A DNA stretch of 64,000 nucleotides from NCBI RefSeq assembly GCF_034702125.1, contig NC_085869.1:55121214-55185213 (forward strand), read 5' to 3'. Origin of the DNA: Engraulis encrasicolus (taxonomy: Eukaryota; Chordata; Actinopteri; Clupeiformes; Engraulidae). The translations under genes and the position numbers were made by a program. Of the stretch, positions 37,229 to 47,874 are shown one piece after another (the stretch's first letter is position 1; each line of letters begins with the position of its first letter). Below the pieces are notes generated by a model that did not search any database, was not told the origin of the DNA, and saw only the letters and a program-made list of their open reading frames with translations.

Positions 37229-40200
37229 ATGGAGAACTTCAGGCTGTTTCTTGTGTTGTTTGTCTCAGCCTTGTCCGTTGGATTCGTTTCGATAGTCTTT
37301 GTCATACGATGGGTTCTCTACTTTAAAGAGGGTCTTGCTTGGGACGGAGGACTTGCTGAATTCAACTGGCACCCTTTACTGGTCGTGATCGGATTTATTT
37401 TCCTCCAAGGACTCGGTAAGGGTGTCAATTTCAAGCTCTGTCGTAGTTTTTGGTTGGCTACAGTATAATTCCGCTTATGCCACGTAGTATTAAACTTTCT
37501 CATCTTGTTACGAATGGCTTCCGTTGAACTGCAGAACTATCTGGAATGTCAGCCCAGCTGTCAAGTAAAATGGCCGTAGAGTGCTGCTGCTTTCCCGATG
37601 CTTAGGATTTGTTGATATCCAGCCCCCTGTGGAATGTATCCAGTTCTAATGCAACAGCGTAGTTGTAGCGTTGCAAGATGGACTAGTGCGCCTGTGTGCA
37701 ATTACGCAGATAGCCTACATCTGCATGACTAACTTTTGCTGCAAGGGCATTTCGACAACTAATAACTGCAGTTCAATATGTATAGGGTAGGGTGGGGCAA
37801 AACGCCCCCCTTAAGGAAAGTGTAACTTTTCTCTAAGCAGAAGTAAGTCATATGATTTAGTTTTTGTCACAGTATTTGGTGGCAGTGACATGATTAATAA
37901 TCCATCACGGAAATTGTTACAAATTAATAGTTTATTCATATTTTAACAAAAACAAAACTGGGTGTGAAGGGGGCGTTTTACCCCACCAGTGGGGCAAAAC
38001 GCCCCCTGAGATGGGGTAAAATGCCCCCCTTTGTTACTAGCCTGTTTGCTTCATATATCATCACCAAAGTGACCAGAGTATGAATTTTAACCTCTGAAAA
38101 GAAAAGAGAGGTAATATTTTCAACAGTGCAGTATATCGTATTCATATTTATTTAAGGATGATATGAATTAACAAATATAGGCCTAATATGCATAAATCTG
38201 AACAGTCAAATGTAAAATACAAGCTAAATTTAGCATGAATAAACATATATTGTGAATAAATATAGGCCTATATCACAATAACTAGGCTAAATGAATATAT
38301 GAAAATGATAATAGGCCTACATATAATAGGCCTATTATACAATAGGCTAGGCCTAGTTATTAGCCTGAGCTAACTGTGCTAACTCTGCTAGCATATTTAA
38401 ATAGATGAGGTAACTTAGCCTAAATATTTTAGGTTTTGTTCAAATATTCAGACTTTAACATCTGTTTACACCATGAAATATAAAAAAATGTTGTTTTTTT
38501 GACAAAGTAATGTTAATAATAATGTTATTATAGCCTAATATTGTGATAGTCCCCTGGGGGCGTTTTGCCCCTCTGCATAGGGGGCGTTTTACCCCACAAG
38601 CTGTTTTTTCAAAAAATGGTCAAGTTATTAAAATGTAATTGTATTCATTATAAACAGCCTACTCTGAAACTACAGACTTCACTCTTCTTCTATCATATAA
38701 TACTGCAATATAATGCTTAACTACATTTTTATAAACACGTGTTTACTCACATCTGAAAATTAGATCAATACCATGTAAATCGTTTCCCTTCAAAAAATAC
38801 TTTGTTTCAGTCGTTTTCTCTGGACAATTTGTATATCCCCGTTGTCAACGTAATGCATAGAAACAGTGAAAATGTATATTTAAGCCCTCTAGTGTTTTTT
38901 TAGGGAAAACAGGTGAGGGGGCATATTGCCCCGTGGGGGCGTTTTACCCCACCCTACCCTACTAGCCTATACTAATACGTATTGATTAAAACCCAGCCAT
39001 CATCGTCTACCGCCTCCCTTGGACCTGGAAATGGAGCAAGCTGAGGATGAAGTTTATCCACGCTGGTCTAAATATCCTGGCATTTGTTTTGGCCGTGATT
39101 TCCCTTGTTGCTGTGTTCGACTTCCATAACGCGGCCAACATCCCCAACATGTACAGCCTGCACAGCTGGGTGGGACTGGCTGCTGTCATACTCTACGCGC
39201 TGCAGGTGAGGTGAGGTGAAGTGAGGTGAGGCCGCTTCCAGTCCTCATGGTAGGCCTTGTTATTCTCTCTGCCAGGATTTATTTTTTTTATTTTTATTTG
39301 AATTTACTTTGTATGTTTAGTTGTTTTTTTTTAAGTCTTGCCGTTGTATAATAGGCCTAATTGTCTGCAGGCTATGTCAAAGTGTTCCCAAAACGCAAAA
39401 CAAATTCCCCATGGGGTGGGGGGGGGGATAATGTATAATATACAAGTATTCATTCATACTGAGTCAGGGTCCCATGTAGGGCCCCCACACAATGTCTGAT
39501 TTATGTGACTGGGGTGGGGTCCATTGGCGCTGATTGTATGGCCCAAAATGTGCTGCTACGCCCCTGGGAGAGTGTAGTGCAAACTTATGGCAGCCCCAAC
39601 CCTTATGACGCTCTACTAATCAAATAACACAAGAAAAGAGCATCCATTAGTATTATTTGTTTAGTAGCAAGGTAGCACCACGGACATATTTTTGTGACTT
39701 ACTGTCTGATATAATCAAGGCTGAATGCATAGTGTCCTACCTTCATATGTAAACCTTCGCTAGTCTGTTTCTCCCTTAATATTGGTGTCAGATTCGCACA
39801 AATACAGTTCTGCGGTGCTACCTTGCTACTAAACAGGCACAGCAAGTATGATTGAAATCTGTGTCGGTCGGGTCCCAAAGTGTCTGATTTCACGTGAAAT
39901 GACCCTCATGTTGTTGTCATTCACACTTAACAGTAATAAAATGTATCCCGTCCCGTGTCTGAAGAAGCTATGAGCTGTTGCTCATCTCCTGACAGTTGAG
40001 AATGCACTAATAGTCAGTGTTGGAAATGCTGCACTGTTCCTGTTCCCTACATGGTGAATATTTCAGACTCGGCACAGCACAGCTAATCCAATCACTCATT
40101 CACTCTGTCCTTTGACCTGTCAGACCTGGGGTTGAGCCTCTCTTGCCTCTTTTCCACTGCTGGTTTTCTGGTAGGCCTACAGCTCGACAAAGCACGACTC

Positions 40201-42640
40201 AGCCGCCACTTTTTGCCCTGCGATTGAGCTGTGTCGCGCCCAATCTCTAAAAGCAAAAAGTGGTGGCAGAGTTGCACGGTGTCGAGCTGTACCTCTACCA
40301 GAAAACCTCCAGTGGAAAAGAGGCTTCTGTGGACCGGATTAGACTGCCCAACACAGCAAACAGGTTGCCGAAATAAACCCTGTTTACTGTATGCTCCTGT
40401 ATCATTAAATTCCTGACTCAAATACGTCATAAAGATCTTAGATTCTAGATCTTGTCCAGTAATGGCATCATTCGTCTTGTGCAGTAGAAACGGATGTAGC
40501 TGTGTGCAGCCAGAAATACGTTTTGGGTGTAATGACTGAAAGCTGAATTTTAAATGTTCAGTAGCTGGTGCAGGCCATGGTCTGGCTGTGTACATGGGCC
40601 ATTACTGTAGTGACATTACCGTAGTCTTACTGTACTATTCAGCTGCGTTGCAATACAGTCTGGGCCCTACAACCATCTCCAATGGACCCTTTTATATGCA
40701 ATTTGGGAAAATAGAAATTTGTCTCCCAGTGGGCCCCCACTCCGGTGGTCCCACTTCACCCCCCTATTTTATCACCCCTGGTAGTACTGTGTACTGCAAC
40801 AATACTGTACTGCCAAAATGTTATTTTGGACTTAGCACAACCATTCAGCTGTAGTTCTATTCCTTGCCCTTTGTGTCCCTCCTCTGCCCTACCTCCCCTC
40901 CTGTAGCTGGTGCTGGGTACCTGTGGTTGTAATATTACTGTAATATTACTGTAGTACTGTATATACTGTAATAGCACTCTATGGCCAAAATGTTGTTTGG
41001 GAATTAGCACATGTCTTTCCCAGCTGTAGTTCTGTTCCTTGGCCTTAGTGTCCCTCTGCCACCCCCCACCCCCCACCCCCCTGTAGCTGGTGCTGGGTCT
41101 GGCCGTGTACCTGGTGCCCGCCACGCCAGGCTTCGTGCGGGCAGCGCTGATGCCCATCCACGTCTACGGAGGCCTTCTGATCTTCTCCAGTGTCATCGCC
41201 ACCGCACTCATGGGCATCACAGAGAAGCTCATCTTCGGCCTGTGAGTAGCCTATGCCAGGACTGGCAGGCAGCGCAGGAATATACAGTGTTGCACCTCTT
41301 ACAGTTAGACTATTGAGGTTTCACTGAACACTTTTTACTATTAAGTGTACATATTAGGTGGTCTCTGTCTGTCTTCACTGCTCTTTGTTTTTTTAAACTG
41401 TCCAGACCTTCCCAGCATGTGTAACTGAGGCCAACTAGGAGAGTGTGGTGTGGAACGTTAGTAAACCTCCCTCCTGAAGCCTCAATACAGTATCGGTGGC
41501 GCTGAGCTATCGGACTGGGCCTGCAGCTCAGCGGTATCATGCTGTGTGCCTCCCATACCCAAAATGATGCGTTGACCAGGAGGTGGTGATCTGAGCAGGA
41601 ACACCTCAGTTACTGTACACATGCACATCACGGATAGACACATGGAAGGGTGAGACATGGTGGAATGCAGGGAATAAAACTAATCATAACCCTTTTACTC
41701 CACTGTCCTGCCATTCCATTAATGCGTTTAGCAGTGATGTATAACACGTTATAAGTCTAAACAGTTCAGAACAACAAATAACAGTTTTAGACTGAGATCT
41801 CCTAATACACACATAGTGTTCCCGTGTCTCTCCTATCTGTATTGTGTATTGCATATCTAGTATGTTTAGTGGTATGTTGCATGTGTCTAGGGAGTTGTAC
41901 ATGTAATACATGTAGTTGGCCAAAAAAGACATGAATAACGGTTATGGAGTTGTTCTTGGAATTGGGAGGTTGCAGGTGCCAACCCCATAGCATTCATATC
42001 TGAAGTGCCCTTGAGCAAGGCATCAAACCCCACATTACTCCAGGGACAGTAACCAATACCCTGTCCCTAGAGTATCTAACTAATGCCTATTTTCCACTGC
42101 CAGTTGTCTGGTAGGCCTACAGCTTTGACACAGCTTTGACACAGCGCGACTCGGCCGCCACTTTTTGCTTTTCTGATAGACCTGACATAGCTCAATCATA
42201 AAGCAAAAAATAGCGGCCGAGTCTAGCTGTGTCGATCTGTAGGCCTACCAGAAAACTGTCAGTGGAAAAGAGACACAAGTGGCTTTGGATAAAGTGTGGG
42301 CTAAGTGTAACATAATAATGTAATGTCATTCTGATTCTAATTTGCGGCTTACAGTAAGGACCCCAAGTACAAGGACTCTCCGCCTGAGGCCGTGTTTGTG
42401 AACGTGCTGGGGGTGCTGCTGTCTGTGTTCGGGGGGCTGATTCTGTGGATCGCCACACGCCCCCAGTGGAAACGCCCCAGCGACAACCAGCTGCGTCTGG
42501 CACACAGTGATGACCTCACACCTGCACCAGGTGCCAATGGCAGCGCCTCCATGACAACGGGACAGGAGCTAAGCGGAGAGGCGCGCAGACGTGGGGCCGG
42601 GAAGGCAGAGGAGGCTGCGGCGGGCAAAAGTAGCATCTAG
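37229..42640 (+). CDS. cybrd1: Cytochrome b reductase 1 (Dcytb, cytochrome b561 family), complete
   Basis: Six-helix transmembrane di-haem protein that moves electrons from cytosolic ascorbate to Fe(III), Cu(II) or monodehydroascorbate at the outer face; in gut it supplies Fe(II) for uptake. Four exons join in phase to 278 codons: 37229-37415, 38997-39205, 41087-41241, 42355-42640. The four haem-ligand histidines are His48 (EFNWHPLL), His84 (KFIHAGLN), His118 (YSLHSWVG) and His157 (MPIHVYGG). Their spacing equals that of human Dcytb with a two-residue shift. Ascorbate/haem-region motifs [11 protein letters not shown] and ITEKLIF are present. The last helix ends [13 protein letters not shown], which favours CYBRD1 over CYB561 or CYB561A3, followed by a variable hydrophilic tail ending AAAGKSSI. 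Length matches the family (about 280). Intron 1 contains the 37783-38961 element, ending 35 bp before the exon 2 acceptor. The exon 3 acceptor region is partly duplicated upstream. Confidence 0.95.
37783..38961. mobile_element. 1.2-kb element with GGGGCAAAACGCCCC ends (cybrd1 intron 1)
   Basis: The left end TAGGGTAGGGTGGGGCAAAA and right end TTTTACCCCACCCTACCCTA are inverted. The motif GGGGCAAAACGCCCC or its reverse recurs internally near 37970-38030 and 38555-38600. The interior is very AT-rich, rich in TAGGCCTA, and non-coding. The superfamily cannot be named from the ends alone. Confidence 0.7.
39655..39905. mobile_element. Truncated arm of the palindromic element at 44670-47026
   Basis: TCAAGGCTGAATGCATAGTG, CTAGTCTGTTTCTCCCTTAA, GGTGCTACCTTGCTACTAAA and TGATTTCACGTGAAATGACC match the outer part of the palindrome's right arm. 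A short inverted TAGTAGCAAGGTAGCACC sits at 39662. Terminal 200 bp only. Confidence 0.8.
40140..40328. mobile_element. Palindromic MITE, copy 1 (cybrd1 intron 2)
   Basis: CCTCTTTTCCACTG and TTCTGGTAGGCCTACAGCTC at the left are mirrored by GAGCTGTACCTCTACCAGAA and CAGTGGAAAAGAGG at the right. A related copy lies at 42082-42275 in the next intron. Confidence 0.85.
40555..41110. repeat. Degenerate tandem copies of the cybrd1 exon 3 acceptor region
   Basis: AGCTGGTGCTGGGTCTGGCC begins the true exon 3 (41087). Similar wording occurs at 40904 (TGTAGCTGGTGCTGGGTACC) and more weakly at 40561 (GTAGCTGGTGCAGGCCATGG). The segment before each of the last two (CAGCTGTAGTTCTATTCCTT near 40847, CAGCTGTAGTTCTGTTCCTT near 41022) is also duplicated, with a period of about 180 bp. 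The upstream copies lose frame quickly and look like decoy acceptors. Confidence 0.65.
41405..41575 (+). mobile_element. SINE-like repeat (family of 48605-49075)
   Basis: GGAACGTTAGTAAACCTCCC, CTCAGCGGTATCATGCTGTG and GTGCCTCCCATACCC-type wording is shared with the two tandem copies at 48605-49075. The 3' end is degraded. Confidence 0.6.
42082..42275. mobile_element. Palindromic MITE, copy 2 (cybrd1 intron 3)
   Basis: ATTTTCCACTGCCAGTTGTC and GGTAGGCCTACAGC at the left; GATCTGTAGGCCTACC and CTGTCAGTGGAAAAG at the right. It has a short internal duplication of CAGCTTTGACA. Same family as 40140-40328. Confidence 0.85.
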
Positions 42641-44249
42641 CCCGACCTGCTCTCTGATTGGCCGCTTCTTGGGGCTGTAGACATATAGTGTATACAAAGT
42701 ACGGCATGTTTTCTGCCTGCCTGTCATATTTTACAACTCAAAGCGGCTTTGGTTAGACATGTGGCATTAGATAGTGGCCTTATTTACGGCAGACATTTAA
42801 TTCAGAATTAACTCAATTTAATTCTGAATAAAACTTAATTCCGCTTCGAGTAGAATAGATCATGTAACCACTTCACAATTCGAAATTAAGTTAAACTGCA
42901 ATGTAAACTCCACAGAACTATTTAATTCTGAATTATTCATTCAGAGTTAAAAAAACATCATGTAAGCGTAGCCAGTATCAGTTTTATTTTCTTCACTGAG
43001 GAGAGGTCATTATTCCAAGCAGGTTGATTTTGTGTGAGAGGTCTTGTTAGTGTAGAATAGGAAGGACTGTCTGCTCTGTGCAGGACTGCAACACCCAGTC
43101 ACAGAAGTTACATGTACTTCATGTTTCGCAAGTTATGTACAACTATATTCTAAATATAAATGATTACATAGAAGTATATATTTTATACAAAAAGAAAAAT
43201 CTCCTCAGACTGGTCCTGATATCGTCTTATCCAAACTGCTGTCTTGCACAAACGACTAGTGACCAGCGCTGAAATGCATATTTATTTCCCTACAATACGT
43301 TTACTCTGAAATATCAATGGAGAAACTGGAGAATTTCCTTTTAGGTGAATGTGTTTATTACAGGGTTGGTGTTGGCAATGTAGCCCTCTGACTTTGCCCA
43401 GCCTAGGTCTGCTGCTTTAATATTGCACTACTGTATCTTCATTGTATTTCAAGTACACAAAATGATGCCAGATCACGTCTCCCAGATAAAATGTATAACA
43501 AAAGGATAAATGTAAATGCTAGGGCTTTTAGACTTGTTTGTGTCTCAGAGAGAGCCGACATGAGGGAAATGTTCTAGGTTTGAAGCACCATCCAGTTTTA
43601 GAGGCTTAGAAAGATCCCAAGATATCAATATAATTCCACCAAAAAAATGATATCATGTTACTGCTGTAGTTGTGGGATGTTTTTTGTATGTATTTAAATG
43701 ATGGTTGTGAAAGCTCATACAGTATGTAAGATGATGTTCTTTTAATGTTTATATTTTTTACTATTAAATATATTTAGAAGCATGTCTGTTTGTACTCTGC
43801 ATTTTTAAAAATACATTTTGAGTATTATTTTAGAACATCTTTAATACAGATTTGCTTTTTGGCTTTCAGAGTTAATGGTGTTAAATTAAAGTTGTTTTTT
43901 TATTTTATTTTAATTTAGTTTAAATTCATACTTTTTTCCCAGTTGGTGAAACATTTCTTTTGTAGAGGCATGCTCATATTCAATTTCTAATACTTTAATG
44001 TGTCTAGTTGGTATGCAATCTCATATTGGACATTCCTTTCCTACTGGGCATGTCATATGTTATTTCAAAGACAGACAGGATAATTATGGTACATCTCATG
44101 TCTGTTGCTCAAGGGTAGTGTATCATGCCAAAATATTTTCTGGTGAATGGGTGACCTCTGGTGGACAATACCTGTAGTTACAAGTCTCTAGACTGGAGGT
44201 CAAGTCTACTTACGGCTGTCAAAAACACAAGTGCACTTAACCTAATTAC
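42641..44249 (+). other. cybrd1 3' untranslated and downstream region
   Basis: AT-rich. 42795-42965 repeats TTTAATTCTGAATT-type segments in both orientations and looks like a small MITE. AATAAA occurs near 42826 and ATTAAA near 43875; either could end the mRNA. No further exon is recognised. Confidence 0.4.
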
Positions 44250-44575
44250 ATGTTAAAGGGGCTCTAGGTAGGATTAAAAGTTTAATTAATCACTGTCCCA
44301 AGTCAGCCAATGCTTATTTGAGTCATTAGTGAGTGAAGGATGACTTCCACGGTCCGCTGTCAGAAAACCCCAAATGCAAATTTTGACAGAGTGACCCAGT
44401 CGAGTGTTGTGGGAAATATTTCTCCTACGAAAAATCACTTTACATACCGTATTCAGATTTGAGTCAGCTGCTGGCACTCCGTGATGAAAAACACTCTCAC
44501 AGCGAGCTTATTTAGACAGAATTTTTTTGTAACTGTGTGGATTTTGAGACAGGCATGCCACAGGCACCCTTTAAC
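44250..44575 (-). repeat. Dispersed repeat, inverted copy of 30020-30365
   Basis: TAAAGGGGCTCTAGGTAGGA, GTCATTAGTGAGTGAAGGAT, GACAGAGTGACCCAGTCGAG, CATACCGTATTCAGATTTGA and GATTTTGAGACAGGCATGCC follow the reverse order of the reference copy. Non-coding. Confidence 0.8.
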
Positions 44576-45336
44576 ACAATATAGAAAGCGTGGACATTTA
44601 TTGATGTTTTTCCAATATATTGTTTAATTAGGTGGGGTATGGCCATAAGATTGCATGTTTTTCCATGCCTTATGGGTCATTTCACGTGAAATCAGACACT
44701 TTGGGACCCGACCGACCCGGATTTCAATCATACTTGGTGTGCCTTTTTAGTAGCAAGGTAGCACCCCAGAACTGCATTGGTTTGAATCTGACACTAATAT
44801 TAAGGGAGAAACAGACTAGGAAAGGTTCACATGTGAGGGTAGGACACTATACATTCAGCCTTGAATATATCAGTCAGTGTTAGTCACAAAAAGATGCCTG
44901 TGATGTTATTTGAAAGCTCTTTTCTGGCTCTACATATTACACAATCAGCTTGGAATACAACAACTCTCAGAATATGAATTATGATAAATTGAAAAATTAA
45001 AAATTGAATATCTAAAAAAAACTATATTTTAAAATGGCCAGTTCATTGTCCAAACGTAGCCGGCAATGTCATTAGCAACACCTCAAATGCTGGTGTTCGG
45101 TTTTTTATTCATTTCAGAGAGAATTTGACTCACAAATATGGCATCATACAGACCACTTACTAATAATATGGTAATACCATAGTAGCATCACATGACAAAA
45201 CAAAAACAAAACAAAAATGGTCAGTTTCCATGGTCCCAGGTTTCAGAAACTAAGGCAGATGTCCATTTATACACACCAAATGATGATATGTGAATGTTTG
45301 AACATTCCTTCTCTGTGTACCTGTGTCATCTTCCCT

Positions 45337-45855
45337 TTACCGTACTTTAAAGAGATAATCAATGGCTACACTCTCATTTTGTACTCTACCAGTGCATTTG
45401 AAGCAGCAGCTGTGTCTTTTGTAGATAATGTATATGTACGTCCCGTTGCAGTTAGGTTCCACTACCAGAAGCACATCCTGATGATCCATGACAAGTCTAT
45501 CTGGTCTGAAGGGAAAAGTGAAGGATGGAGATGGTCCATGAGGATGCAGGAAGTTCAGTTTCACCTCTCCAGTGCTCAGCATACATTCCTCAACACATGC
45601 TAGCCACCAGTTGCCATCATATACAGCTACAGCATACCCTTTGATGCTTGAAAATGTACCACATTCCTTTACTGAGCTCACTCTTTCAACTCCTTCTCTG
45701 AATGCGGAAAATGGCCTAATGTCCATTGACAATGGGCAGAAGCTGTGTAGTTTTTGAGTACCTGGAATAGTTCTTGCAGATTCAAACCTCTTCAACAGGT
45801 TCTCAGCTTCATGATGGTGCATCTCTCTCAAGAACATCCATTGCCAGTTTGCCAC
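45337..45855 (-). pseudogene. Element ORF, left-arm copy
   Basis: A 172-codon frame runs outward from the palindrome centre. It contains HEAENLLKRFESARTIPGTQ, KLHSFCPLSMD, then AVYDGNWWLACVEECML, VKLNFLHPHGPSPSFTFPF and DHQDVLLVVEPNCNGTYIY. The DGNWWLACV / LHPHGPSPSF pattern resembles the carboxy-terminal region of uncharacterised transposon-derived proteins frequent in fish. It begins abruptly at the arm junction and lacks any catalytic domain, so it is probably the tail of a larger ORF. From YDGNWWLACVEE onward it is identical to the right-arm copy. Confidence 0.55.
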
Positions 45856-45862
45856 AACAGAG

Positions 45863-46360
45863 ATGTACCATCATGAAGCTGAGAACCTGTTGAAAAGGTT
45901 GGAATCTGCAAGAACTATTCCAGGTACTCAAAAACTACACAGCTTCTGCCCATTGCCAATGGACACAGTGGAAGTTAGGCCATTTTCAGCATTCAGAGAA
46001 GGCAGAGTTGAAAGAGTGAGCTCAGTAAAGGAATGTGTTACATTTTCAAGCATCAAAGGGTATGTTGTAGCTGTATATGATGGCAACTGGTGGCTAGCAT
46101 GTGTTGAGGAATGTATGCTGAGCACTGGAGAGGTGAAACTGAACTTCCTGCATCCTCATGGACCATCTCCATCCTTCACTTTTCCCTTCAGACCAGATAG
46201 ACTTGTCATGGATCATCAGGATGTGCTTCTGGTAGTGGAACCTAACTGCAACGGGACGTACATATACATTATCTACAAAAGACACAGCTGCTGCTTCAAA
46301 TGCACTGGTAGAGTACAAAATGAGAGTGTAGCCATTGATTATCTCTTTAAAGTACGGTAA
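45863..46360 (+). pseudogene. Element ORF, right-arm copy
   Basis: A 165-codon mirror copy of the left-arm frame. The outer part (WWLACVEECMLSTGEVKLNF to AIDYLFKVR and stop) is identical in sequence. The part next to the centre differs by several substitutions and short insertions (SFCPLPMDTVEVRPFSAFRE against SFCPLSMDIRPFSAFRE). Divergence is therefore concentrated near the palindrome centre. Function unknown; probably the carboxy-terminal tail of a transposon protein. Confidence 0.55.
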
Positions 46361-47322
46361 AGGGAAGATGACACAGGTACACAGAGAAGGAATGTTCAAA
46401 CATTCACATATCATCATTTGGTGTGTATAAATGGACATCTGCCTTAGTTTCTGAAACCTGGGACCATGGAAACTGACCATTTTTGTTTTGTTTTTGTTTT
46501 GTCATGTGATGCTACTATGGTATTACCATATTATTAGTAAGTGGTCTGTATGATGCCATATTTGTGAGTCAAATTCTCTCTGAAATGAATAAAAAAACGA
46601 ACACCAGCATTTGAGGTGTTGTTAATGACATTGCCGGCTACGTTTGGACAAGGAACTGGCCATTTTAAAATATAGTTTTTTTAGATATTCAATTTTTAAT
46701 TTTTCAATTTATCTTAATTCATATTCTGAGAGTTGTTGTATTCCAAGCTGATTGTGTAATATGTAGAGCCAGAAAAGAGCTTTCAAACAATACCACAGGC
46801 ATCTTTTTGTGCCTAACACTGACTGATATATTCAAGGCTGAATGTATAGTGTCCTACCCTAAAATGTGAACCTTTCCTAGTCTGTTTCTCCCTTAATATT
46901 AGTGTCAGATTCAAACCAATGCAGTTCTGGGGTGCTACCTTGCTACTAAAAAGGCACACCAAGTATGATTGAAATCCGGATCGGTCGGGTCCCAAAGCGT
47001 CTGATTTCACGTGAAATGACCCTTATCAAAACAAAACGAATAGTAGTAATCATTCCCTCACAGTGTATGAAAACAGAAAGGTGATATTGGCCAACTTGAA
47101 ATGAGTAAGGCATACTTACAATTGATTCAATTGGTAACCAAAGAACGACCAGAGGTAACACCCAGACAAATGAACCTGCCTATGAAGTTAAGAAGATTTT
47201 GAACTGATAAAGAGTGCCATGCTCAAAGCTCAAAGGAGCCTGTCTACTGATGACCCGACCCAGGGACTTCAGAGGGACAGATAAGATGTAAATGATAACA
47301 TCCATAAGATGTTCTCCCTCTC

Positions 47323-47323
<1 letters not shown>

Positions 47324-47389
<66 letters not shown>
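47324..47389. repeat. (CA)n microsatellite
   Basis: About 33 CA units just below the candidate 3' end of the dipeptidase gene. Confidence 0.95.
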
Positions 47390-47393
<4 letters not shown>

Positions 47394-47439
47394 GTATTGA
47401 AACAAAGACTGCTGAAAGGTACATGTTGCAGTCAATTGC

Positions 47440-47445
47440 TTTATT
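47440..47445 (-). promoter_or_regulatory. Candidate polyadenylation signal of the dipeptidase gene
   Basis: TTTATT on the plus strand is AATAAA on the minus strand, about 310 bp after the minus-strand stop codon at 47758-47760. Confidence 0.45.
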
Positions 47446-47757
47446 TTGTTAAGTCCACATGATTTCTTCAAAAACATCTTCAGAAGCAAGTGCAGGGAGT
47501 GAATGGTGATAGCTGCTCCACAAAGACGGTATCTAGGCTAGGATTGACCACGACAAGAAACACCTGCAACCATTACAGAGAGTAGGGAGGTCACACCTCT
47601 GCCTGAAAAGGCACCCATGGCCACGGATGCAATACGGGGCCGATTCACACTTAACTTCAGTGAATACGGACTGCCATAGATTATCTTGGGATATTTACCG
47701 TCCTTACTACCACAGACTGTCTTGGCATATCTACCATCTTTGGTTGAACTCCGGCCT

Positions 47758-47843
47758 TTAGAGTACTGATGCCCTCTCTGTGTCCAAAAGGAAACTGAGG
47801 TCACTTCCAGGGTCATACTCAACAGGTGGTTTTCCCCTATAAT

Positions 47844-47874
<31 letters not shown>

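Larger units (their letters stand above)
44670..47026. mobile_element. 2.35-kb near-perfect palindrome (inverted-duplicate transposon)
   Basis: Two arms of about 1.15 kb are inverted copies around a spacer of about 35 bp centred near 45845. The outer ends are GGGTCATTTCACGTGAAATC at the left (44674) and its reverse complement ending at 47022. Corresponding blocks include GTAGCAAGGTAGCACC, AAACAGACTAGGAAAGG and CATTTGAGGTGTT against AACACCTCAAATG. Each arm contains the same ORF reading outward from the centre. A solo arm end lies at 39655-39905. A head-to-head duplicated DNA element, or a foldback element, is likely; no transposase catalytic core is recognised. Confidence 0.85.

Noticed and set aside
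45217..45603. 128-codon ORFs antisense to the palindrome ORFs (also 46094-46480)
   Set aside because: They are the opposite-strand shadows of the better supported outward-reading frames.
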